From: Cyanobacteria bacterium UBA8803
GTDB lineage: Bacteria; Cyanobacteriota; Cyanobacteriia; Cyanobacteriales; Coleofasciculaceae
DNA: 7,274 nucleotides
Direction: 5' to 3'
Assembly (NCBI GenBank): GCA_003505715.1
Contig: DNXU01000163.1
Span: 10,437 to 17,710 of the forward strand
A program made the position numbers and the translations under genes. Numbering within the stretch: the stretch's first letter is position 1; each line of letters begins with the position of its first letter. Shown one piece after another: positions 1 to 5,732 of the stretch. The notes under the pieces were generated by a model that did not search any database, was not told where the DNA came from, and worked only from the letters and a program-made list of their open reading frames with translations.

Positions 1-79
1 AGGTAGGGGTGTCCAGTACCAAAATACCTCGCACAATTATGCGTTTGATAATCTGTCGCCCATCGCGCTTTCTACTCAT
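1..79 (-). CDS. RAMP (Csm3/Cas7-like) protein, N-terminal fragment cut by window edge
   Basis: Only the first 26 codons are present, starting at the ATG at 79-77 and running off the left edge. After a basic leader (MSRKRDGRQ) the peptide reads IIVRGILVLDTPT. This is the usual first strand of Csm3/Cas7-type RAMP proteins (the 'G-x-L-x-L-x-T-P' opening that precedes a glycine-rich loop). The start overlaps the end of the upstream Csx10-like gene by 8 nt, and a good Shine-Dalgarno AAGGAG lies 7 nt before the ATG, so the start is well supported. From its place in the operon it should be another backbone subunit of the same type III effector complex. Length, catalytic residues and any domain duplication cannot be judged from this fragment. 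Confidence 0.8.
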   Translation of the reverse strand, partial: MSRKRDGRQIIKRIIVRGILVLDTPT

Positions 80-1706
80 CTTTATTCTCCTTAGTAGCTT
101 TTTTTGCAATAGCCATAATTAGCCTTAACGTGTATTCTAGTTTCAATTTTTCAACTAAATTTGATGGAACTGCCTCGCCAGCAACTTTGATTTCTAAATG
201 ATTTGAATCAAACCAAGATTCTTGTCCATTTAGCCATTCACAAATTTGCTTTTTGAATGATTTATTGTTAACTCTTGTATCTTCAAATTGACTATTAGTA
301 TTTTTGGGCAAATTTTCCAGTAAATCGATAACTGGATTTTTCCTTTCTTCAGTTAAGGCCTGCCTTGCTATGATTATTAATCGGGAAAGCTGGCTATTAC
401 TCAGTTTGTTAGGTTCCAGTTTCCATCTATCTACTTTGTCTAAAAGTTGCTTATCCAGCTTTTGTTCTAACAGTCTTTTTGCCATCTTGGCAGCTATTTT
501 ACTGTCTTCACTGTTTGGTGTTAAGTTCGGTTGATGAGTCAAGTCAATTTCTGATTTTGGCAGATTTGCTGTAAATTCTCGATGTTCATCTAGCCAGTTA
601 ACGGCTATTCTTCCAAAACCATCAACCCGTCTTTCTCCAATCCCTTGATTTTCTAAAGCACGAATTCGGCCTATATTGAGTTGTTCCTCGTACTTAAATA
701 CAAAAACACTTCCGGCTGCTAAGGCTGGGACTTGTGGTAATGGTAATCCCCATTTACGGTTAAATCCTCCAACAACAAGACTGCTAATAAAACTAGATTG
801 TGGTTCTAGTTTTACCTCTAGCAATTGTTCTAGTAACTGAGTAAGCGGATCGACTTCTCGTTCTTCCTCGTCTGTGATTAATTGCATCGGCGGCATGGCT
901 ACATATTGACCCCAGTGATCGCGTAAAATCAAGTCACTAAGAAGAGTGATGCGAAGAAGTTCTTGATCTTCCCGATATTCAGGGTCAGATCCTACTTCAT
1001 ACCAAGTACCAGAATCTTCTGCATCTTCTATGGGGATAATCTGAGTATGTCCATATCCTGCACTTTGAGAACCACCTAACCAGATATCTTTTGGTTTCAG
1101 CAATGGCTTTATTTTTGCTACATCGTCAGGATTGTTACAGAGAATAACTCCCTGGAAAGTTTGTCCCGCATCTAAGGCATCATAACGAAATACAGCACCG
1201 TTATCATCTGTACCCCTGCCTTTTTTGCGATCGCGCCTATTATGAATGTTAATCCGTCGCTTTTCTTTGTAAAGAACTACGTCCTCATCATCCACAGTAC
1301 AGAAACTTTCATTCAAAGATTTGTAGGAAACATCTTTAGTGGGTTGTCCCCAACTGAAATCATATATAGTTAGGTTTTTTGAATCAGTAACTTCATCACC
1401 CTTTTCTTTTAACCAAGATCGAGGTACAGGAAGAGTACGTTTTTCTTTTTCATGACTATAAAAATAAGCATTTAAATAGCGAGTAGTACCATCAAAAAAT
1501 AACCGTTTAACGTCGGGAAATTTTGAATCATCTAAAATATCATCCATACTGCGCAAACTGGGATCTTGGAGATAACGGCTAATCAACGCTCCTCGAATCA
1601 TGCTACCGGGAATGTAGGAAAAAGATACATCACTGTTTGGATCGCCTTGCAGTGATGTCGCCAGAATTGGTTGCTTAGTATGCAGGAGAAATTGAATTAC
1701 TTTCAT
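72..1706 (-). CDS. csx10: Csx10-type RAMP protein (Cas7/Cas5-like, with helical C-terminal extension)
   Basis: A 544-residue protein with at least two RAMP (RRM-fold) modules. The first covers about residues 1-225. It opens with a strand (VIQFLLHTKQPI), has the RAMP loop YIPGSMIRGAL at 31-41, and closes with the glycine-rich IWLGGSQSAGYGHTQ at 208-222. The second covers about 245-375, with VVGGFNRKWGLPLPQVPA at 311-328 and a classic RAMP G-loop, GERRVDGFGRIAVN, at 357-370. Residues about 400-544 are lysine/leucine-rich, predicted helical and not RAMP-like. This matches the Csx10 family of type III-D systems, which caps the complex and holds the 5' end of crRNA. D22 and D26, just before the YIPGS loop, lie roughly where Cas7 catalytic aspartates sit, so this subunit may also cut target RNA (inference). 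The ATG overlaps the stop of the upstream gene as ATGA, which implies coupled translation. The family call is firm; the subdivision into Cas7-, Cas5- and Cas11-like parts is inference. Confidence 0.82.
   Translation of the reverse strand: MKVIQFLLHTKQPILATSLQGDPNSDVSFSYIPGSMIRGALISRYLQDPSLRSMDDILDDSKFPDVKRLFFDGTTRYLNAYFYSHEKEKRTLPVPRSWLKEKGDEVTDSKNLTIYDFSWGQPTKDVSYKSLNESFCTVDDEDVVLYKEKRRINIHNRRDRKKGRGTDDNGAVFRYDALDAGQTFQGVILCNNPDDVAKIKPLLKPKDIWLGGSQSAGYGHTQIIPIEDAEDSGTWYEVGSDPEYREDQELLRITLLSDLILRDHWGQYVAMPPMQLITDEEEREVDPLTQLLEQLLEVKLEPQSSFISSLVVGGFNRKWGLPLPQVPALAAGSVFVFKYEEQLNIGRIRALENQGIGERRVDGFGRIAVNWLDEHREFTANLPKSEIDLTHQPNLTPNSEDSKIAAKMAKRLLEQKLDKQLLDKVDRWKLEPNKLSNSQLSRLIIIARQALTEERKNPVIDLLENLPKNTNSQFEDTRVNNKSFKKQICEWLNGQESWFDSNHLEIKVAGEAVPSNLVEKLKLEYTLRLIMAIAKKATKENKDE
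87..92 (-). promoter_or_regulatory. Ribosome binding site for the downstream RAMP gene
   Basis: AAGGAG on the minus strand, 7 nt from the ATG at 79-77. It lies inside the last codons of the upstream gene. It fixes the start of the truncated RAMP gene at the left edge and shows that the 8-nt overlap is real and not a mis-called start. Confidence 0.8.
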
Positions 1707-2383
1707 ACTCGTGTTTTCTGTTCAAAATAACGGAAATATTCTTGAGTAATTTCTTTATAATTTGAGTCATGCAGAGTACACTGAACATGACCTCGCCCTC
1801 GATTTCTTACACTGCCAACTCGTCGCAGTGCTAATGTACTTACTGCTAGAAGCGCTAGCATATCTGCTGTCGGTTCCTCTTCAAATAACAGTTGTGCAGT
1901 AAAAGTCAAATCTCGTATAATAGCTCTACTTGCACGCAAACTATGTTCTACAGGTGCGCCATCTTCAGGATCGATAGAAGTTTGACGGCGAATGGTAGTG
2001 AGGGAAGCAAGAACATCTGATTCTGTCAGCTTTTTCTCTTTTTTATCCCTTTCCTGGTCAAGTTGAAGTCCTACTTCCCTTCGCAAATCTTTAGGTAAAC
2101 AAGCATCGCCAACGTGCATTTTGGAGATAGTGCCAATGGTGCTACCAGGTATGCCAAATAAATGCTCGGCTGCTTCTATCCAACGGCAAGGTGGAGGATC
2201 GGAAAGGACATCGATCAAGTTATCGCATTCCTCGCTTAACAACCCTTTGAGAGTTCGTCCCCGCAAATAGGGAAAACCACTAGGATCGTGTTCTACTTCT
2301 TGGTCAATTAAACCTGCGACTCCATCACCACGCCCAAAGGTTGTATCGCTAAGGAGTAACATTTTCAGGTAATAAATCTCCAT
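1703..2383 (-). CDS. csm3: Csm3-like RAMP protein (Cas7 backbone and probable target-RNA nuclease)
   Basis: A 226-residue single-domain RAMP protein. Its N-terminus has the Csm3/Cmr4 signature: a glycine-containing loop FGRGDG (16-21), then GLIDQEVEHDPSGFPYLRG (24-42), then RTLKGLL. D27 aligns with the conserved aspartate that cuts target RNA every six nucleotides in Csm3 and Cmr4, so the subunit is predicted to be catalytically competent. The C-terminal glycine-rich strand is VGSVRNRGRGHVQCTL (189-204), with charged helices in between. The length is typical of Csm3. The start at 2383 overlaps the end of cas10 by 35 nt, and AGGAG 7 nt upstream supports it over the internal methionine at residue 8. 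The gene sits between cas10 and csx10, as expected for a backbone subunit of the type III complex. Other RAMP classes (Cmr4, a III-D Cas7) are close relatives, so the symbol denotes the family only. Confidence 0.88.
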   Translation of the reverse strand: MEIYYLKMLLLSDTTFGRGDGVAGLIDQEVEHDPSGFPYLRGRTLKGLLSEECDNLIDVLSDPPPCRWIEAAEHLFGIPGSTIGTISKMHVGDACLPKDLRREVGLQLDQERDKKEKKLTESDVLASLTTIRRQTSIDPEDGAPVEHSLRASRAIIRDLTFTAQLLFEEEPTADMLALLAVSTLALRRVGSVRNRGRGHVQCTLHDSNYKEITQEYFRYFEQKTRV

Positions 2384-4061
2384 TCGTTTTCTCCTTTAAG
2401 GACATATAAAATTCCATTGCTTCAATTGCATCAAAATAGCCACAAATTTTCTCATTTTTTCTGGGATCGTCAATCCAGCCACATTGATAGAAGTCATCAT
2501 TGCTTGTTTTGGCTTCGGGAAACGGAGGTAAATAGTTGTTATCCAAACCGTAAACCTGTAAAAATTGCTTAGTTTTTTCTGTGCCTTGGCGTAACTGCTC
2601 CCGCAACGCTATTACTTTATTGCGACTACCTGCCCAGTCTGGATGCGTGTTAAAGTTATGCACTACTTGAGAAAAATCATCCCAGTTGCGCCATTCATTA
2701 TCGGAGTGCAAGTAGAGAGGTCGCATGGTAAGATTACCTTCTGCTACATGATATTCCCGTTTGCGGATATCGCCAATTAAGCCTAACAAGCCACTAGCAG
2801 CAATATGCCAATCCATTGCCGAGAAATCTGATATTCTTAATCGTTCTTTCTCGTCACGCATAAATTTTTTAGCGTTGCTGCACAGTGCCTCACTTAATTG
2901 ATAAGCCCTAGCAAATGGATAATGAGTTTTGACAATTGCTATTCCTGCACAAGCAGTTAAGTCTTCGCCATCAGGAATATTTTCCTTTTCCGCTTCAAAT
3001 TCCTTGAGGTAGAGTGCAGCTAAACTTAATCCCAAACGTCCATCACACACAAATGTGACATCATCACCGCCATATACTATTGGGCGGAAGGGGAGATATT
3101 TTTTACCATCTCTTTCTGTAATTGCAAATTGCTCCTGTAAATTTCCCTCTGCTAATTGAATAACTCTAGAAGCAACCTTTTGCAGAGCATTTATCCCTGC
3201 TTTATCGATCGCGCCCGAAAGTTCGCGCATGGCAGTGATGTACTCGCGATCGCCTTTGTTTTTGCCATATTCTTTGAAGCGATCGCCCATTCCATTGCCA
3301 TCAGCGTGAACGATCGCCATATAACTACTTCTTCCCTCCGTGCGACCTAAATCATCAACATCATAGGGAACTGTGTAATCACCGAGATTTAAGCCTTCGC
3401 CTTCAAAGATAGTGTTTATAAGCTGTTTATTTGCAGGCTCTTTATTTTTAGGGTTATTAGGGTCAACAGCACGCAGTTTTTCCACAATTTCTCTAGAAAC
3501 CGGATAACTGGTAGGAACGCTGTAGCGATCGCTAGTATCCACCGCCACTAACCCAGTCGAAAGACAGCTAGCAGTCACCCCTAAACCGAGCAAAGGAACA
3601 GAAGGATTATACTCGCGTTTCTTCCGTTCTAATTCTTGCAGCAAACTGTCAATAATTCCTGACAGCTTATTACCCCACTCAAAAGAATCGCTGTGAGCTA
3701 CCACAATTTTTAAGCCGGGAGCTTCTCGCAATACTTTTTCGCTGATGGTTTTAGTGAATTTGACAGCACAATCTCTATTTTTAAAGAGAAGAAGTGCGTT
3801 ACCACCTCCCGTATAGACTAATTCAGCATCCAGATTATCTCGCTCAATATGTTTCTCTGGTTGAGTAGTCTGTTTTTCTCGTTGAGTGTGAGGAATATAT
3901 ACATTCTCTCCAAATCTTTGACGCAAAGCGCATTTAACCCATTCATCAGTTGCTTGAGCAACTAAGTATGATGCACCAATATTTTCCCGCAAGCGGTTGC
4001 TACCAAAGATGTAGGATTGGATTCCCGTTGTATCAATTACAGTTGCAATATATTTACTCAT
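2349..4061 (-). CDS. cas10: Cas10 family large subunit, cyclase-competent, lacking the HD domain
   Basis: A 570-residue Cas10 (Csm1/Cmr2 superfamily), the signalling subunit of type III complexes, which makes cyclic oligoadenylate from ATP when target RNA is bound. The protein starts directly in the first palm domain: ATVIDTTGIQSYIFGSNRLR (6-25), ENIGASYL, and the YTGGGNALLLF strand (83-93). The second palm has the metal-binding strand YMAIVHADGNGMGD (247-260, D254) and an intact YGGDDVTFV (330-338). It then has CAGIAIVKTHYPFARAYQLSEALCSNAKK (371-399, in part), the usual post-GGDD helix region. The last ~150 residues are mostly helical, like the Cas10 D4 domain. There is no HD motif anywhere, and the length is well short of the 700-1000 residues common for HD-bearing Cas10, so ssDNA cleavage is not expected. 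AGGA 6 nt upstream supports this start, 8 nt after the CARF gene. The family is certain; subtype III-D rests on neighbouring csx10. Confidence 0.92.
   Translation of the reverse strand: MSKYIATVIDTTGIQSYIFGSNRLRENIGASYLVAQATDEWVKCALRQRFGENVYIPHTQREKQTTQPEKHIERDNLDAELVYTGGGNALLLFKNRDCAVKFTKTISEKVLREAPGLKIVVAHSDSFEWGNKLSGIIDSLLQELERKKREYNPSVPLLGLGVTASCLSTGLVAVDTSDRYSVPTSYPVSREIVEKLRAVDPNNPKNKEPANKQLINTIFEGEGLNLGDYTVPYDVDDLGRTEGRSSYMAIVHADGNGMGDRFKEYGKNKGDREYITAMRELSGAIDKAGINALQKVASRVIQLAEGNLQEQFAITERDGKKYLPFRPIVYGGDDVTFVCDGRLGLSLAALYLKEFEAEKENIPDGEDLTACAGIAIVKTHYPFARAYQLSEALCSNAKKFMRDEKERLRISDFSAMDWHIAASGLLGLIGDIRKREYHVAEGNLTMRPLYLHSDNEWRNWDDFSQVVHNFNTHPDWAGSRNKVIALREQLRQGTEKTKQFLQVYGLDNNYLPPFPEAKTSNDDFYQCGWIDDPRKNEKICGYFDAIEAMEFYMSLKEKTNGDLLPENVTP
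2391..2395 (-). promoter_or_regulatory. Ribosome binding site deciding the Csm3-like start
   Basis: AGGAG on the minus strand (within AAAGGAG), 7 nt before the ATG at 2383-2381 and embedded in the final codons of cas10. It favours the first methionine over the in-frame ATG seven codons later and so supports a genuine 35-nt gene overlap. Confidence 0.75.
3246..3286. repeat. Two HIP1 octamers (GCGATCGC) inside cas10
   Basis: Perfect GCGATCGC at 3246-3253 and 3279-3286. Other perfect copies lie at 1227-1234 (csx10), 3525-3532 (cas10), 5424-5431 and 5597-5604 (intergenic), giving six in about 7.3 kb. Several further CGATCG cores also occur. HIP1 is a highly iterated palindrome of many cyanobacterial genomes. 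Its density argues that the minus-strand operon has resided in a HIP1-rich cyanobacterial genome and is not a recent import from another phylum. The plus-strand regulator gene has only near matches. Confidence 0.85.
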
Positions 4062-4069
4062 GGTACATC

Positions 4070-5350
4070 CTAACTTTCTGGGCTATTATCTTTTATCCAT
4101 TGAGTCATTTTTTTGGCGAATTTGTTTGGCTTAAGATCGTTACGCCCAAAAACAGCAATTTTTTTATCTTTAACAGTAGCTTCTAAATCTCCTTTGACTT
4201 GATCAGGGTTGTTATAGAGACAAATTAATGCTACTCGTGCTTCATCACCACCTAATTGTTTGGCTCTTAAATGAGCCTCAAATAGCTTTTGTTTGCAAGT
4301 GAATTTATCACTAGCAGTTGTACAAGATAAGGCAAATAGTTGATAGTCTCGCATGAAAGCAACGTCAAACTCGAATCGATCATATCTGTCATCATTATTG
4401 TCAGGGTCGTCAATATGAAATGACATTGCACTTTCGTGAATATCTGGAAATTGTCCAGACATGATTTTAATCTGATGTAGTACGTAATGTTCCAGCCAAA
4501 TACCGCTTAACCAAGCACAAACATCAGTTAATGAACTAAATCCTTGGTTTTTAGATGCTTGCAGGCATAGTTCGCCATTGGAATTCAGCATTTTATAATT
4601 CTGTAAAACCTGTTTAATTTTATCTGGCGCTCCATCTAAACTAATTCCAGAGATTTTTATAAGCTCTGTTTCCTCCTTCCAGAATTTTCCTATTTTTGCC
4701 TGGGTATCCAGCTTTGATTTGCACCATTTCGACCATTGAGTTGCAATACTATCTATATTTTTTGGAGTGACCGACAAATAAGCAACAAGAAACTCTTTGG
4801 CTGCATCAGGTAAAACAGGTTGATTGCTGGGTTTCTTGTTTTCTTTCCAATTTAGATCGTGTAAGTCCAACAATTCTTTAAATTTAACTTGCTCTTTTAC
4901 TAGTTTTGTTTTAGGAGAGTCATTATCCCTATCTATGAGCATTTTTAAACTTCGAGCATCCAAATAACTAAAGACTGGATTTAGCACACCTGAAGCATCA
5001 AATAAGCCTCGATAGCTGTGAACGGACATTGCTTTAGTGCCGCCTGTATAATTCAAGCCAAAATTATGTTCTGGATTTTTTTTTGCGATTTCTTCTACTT
5101 CGTTTTTGATTTTGTCCCAAATGAAGTGAGAATCAGCCTCTTTGTTAGCTAACGAAATAGTCCGAATATTTATAGGTGTCAACCTTCTCTTTAAACAATC
5201 TGCTTTAGTTGCTGTTTCTGTGCTGTGTACTAAGTAAACAGTGCCATCCTCTTTGAGTAACATCTTTGCTGCAATGTAGTTAGGTAGAGGATTGTCGCCA
5301 ACGAGCAAGAACAAATGGTCAACTTTATAATCTATTTCGGATGTACTCAT
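4070..5350 (-). CDS. CARF-domain effector with PD-(D/E)XK-like C-terminal domain (Card1/Can2/DUF1887-like)
   Basis: A 426-residue protein, first gene of the operon and directly upstream of cas10. The N-terminal ~150 residues are a CARF-type sensor: hydrophobic strand HLFLLVGDNPLPNYIAA (12-28), then strand TVYLVHST (37-44), then GLNYTGGTKAMSVHSY (98-113), the GGTK loop typical of Card1/Can2-type CARF domains that bind cyclic oligoadenylate. Residues about 270-400 resemble a PD-(D/E)XK nuclease: GIWLEHYVL with E287, FEFDVAF with D329, then LFALSCTT (338-345). In place of the usual E-x-K the last motif reads S-C-T. Lysines at 353 and 355 in the next helix (CKQKLFEA, 352-359) could substitute. 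The role is therefore a cyclic-oligoadenylate-activated effector, probably a nuclease, but its activity is uncertain. The start is fixed by an in-frame TAA three codons upstream. The Shine-Dalgarno is poor (GGAG 14 nt away), so initiation may be weak. Confidence 0.85.
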   Translation of the reverse strand: MSTSEIDYKVDHLFLLVGDNPLPNYIAAKMLLKEDGTVYLVHSTETATKADCLKRRLTPINIRTISLANKEADSHFIWDKIKNEVEEIAKKNPEHNFGLNYTGGTKAMSVHSYRGLFDASGVLNPVFSYLDARSLKMLIDRDNDSPKTKLVKEQVKFKELLDLHDLNWKENKKPSNQPVLPDAAKEFLVAYLSVTPKNIDSIATQWSKWCKSKLDTQAKIGKFWKEETELIKISGISLDGAPDKIKQVLQNYKMLNSNGELCLQASKNQGFSSLTDVCAWLSGIWLEHYVLHQIKIMSGQFPDIHESAMSFHIDDPDNNDDRYDRFEFDVAFMRDYQLFALSCTTASDKFTCKQKLFEAHLRAKQLGGDEARVALICLYNNPDQVKGDLEATVKDKKIAVFGRNDLKPNKFAKKMTQWIKDNSPES

Positions 5351-5467
5351 ATCGTGTTAGTAAACTCCACTAGATACAGATTTAAGGCAACAGAATAGTT
5401 TGGGGGCTACTCTCGCGGGATGTGCGATCGCTTTAGCACTACCACAGATAATCGCTCCTCAACTGAC

Positions 5468-5497
5468 AAAATTCCATCAGTCCATCTTTAAAATTCC
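5468..5497 (-). repeat. 8-bp direct repeat, candidate operator
   Basis: On the minus strand GGAATTTT occurs twice (5497-5490 and 5475-5468), with start points 22 bp apart, about two helical turns, so both copies face the same side of the DNA. The pair lies just downstream of the candidate leftward promoter, a position suited to repression by roadblock or promoter occlusion. The GGAATT core recurs in the opposite orientation at 5568-5573 and 5673-5678, towards the WYL gene. The binding protein is unknown; the WYL regulator is the obvious candidate. This is pattern-based inference. Confidence 0.35.
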
Positions 5498-5512
5498 CCA
5501 AATCGGGCAGAA

Positions 5513-5541
5513 TGTATCAATGTGTGAAATCAACATGTCAA
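5513..5541 (-). promoter_or_regulatory. Candidate sigma-70-type promoter for the cas operon
   Basis: On the minus strand a perfect TTGACA (5541-5536) is followed at 17 nt by GATACA (5518-5513), a weak -10 match. TACATT at 19-nt spacing is an alternative -10. Transcription would begin around 5505 and leave a 5' leader of about 155 nt before the CARF start at 5350. The -35 is strong, the -10 is not, which fits a regulated promoter but does not prove one. Confidence 0.4.
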
Positions 5542-5732
5542 ATTTTCCCTAAAGTCTGACCAGTATAGGAATTGCACATTCTTGTCAATCAAGCAGGCGA
5601 TCGCTCACCTCTGGCTACAGGCAATGCATTTATCCATCTCCTGCAAATCCAACTCTAATATGGCACACCATCGGAATTACCCCCTTCCGAAGCCTGATAC
5701 GCTATAGCACACACCCTACACTGCAAGAATTA

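Larger units (their letters stand above)
5351..5732. promoter_or_regulatory. Divergent intergenic region between the CRISPR operon and its WYL regulator
   Basis: 382 nt with no convincing gene. The only short ORFs I see are about 19-23 codons long without ribosome binding sites. It separates the start of the CARF-first operon (leftward) from the start of the WYL gene (rightward), so both promoters and probably the regulator's operator lie here. Visible elements are a TTGACA box facing left, an 8-bp direct repeat, two HIP1 octamers (5424-5431, 5597-5604) and four GGAATT hexamers. For the rightward gene a TAATAT at 5656-5661 could be a -10 box, but no -35 matches at normal spacing. No CRISPR repeats are present. 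Confidence 0.6.

Noticed and set aside
304..534. Plus-strand ORF of 76 codons opposite csx10
   Set aside because: It lies wholly antisense to a well-supported RAMP gene, in the part coding the helical tail, with no ribosome binding site or recognisable domain.
3156..3350. Plus-strand ORF of 64 codons opposite cas10
   Set aside because: It is antisense to the cas10 palm region, has no family resemblance, and its openness is explained by the codon pattern of the opposite strand.
3950..4186. Plus-strand ORF of 78 codons with hydrophobic stretches spanning the CARF/cas10 junction
   Set aside because: It is antisense to the ends of two solid genes. Its apparent membrane-like segment is the reverse reading of lysine-rich codons.
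5701..5708. GCTATAGC palindrome close to the WYL start as a promoter or operator
   Set aside because: It is a short 8-bp palindrome, has no matching -35 at proper spacing, and is not repeated elsewhere in the region.
5553..5732. Upstream extension of the WYL reading frame, open for 180 nt
   Set aside because: No in-frame ATG, GTG or TTG occurs between the TAA at 5550-5552 and the ATG at 5733, and the translated peptide is not similar to anything I recognise. It is probably chance openness.
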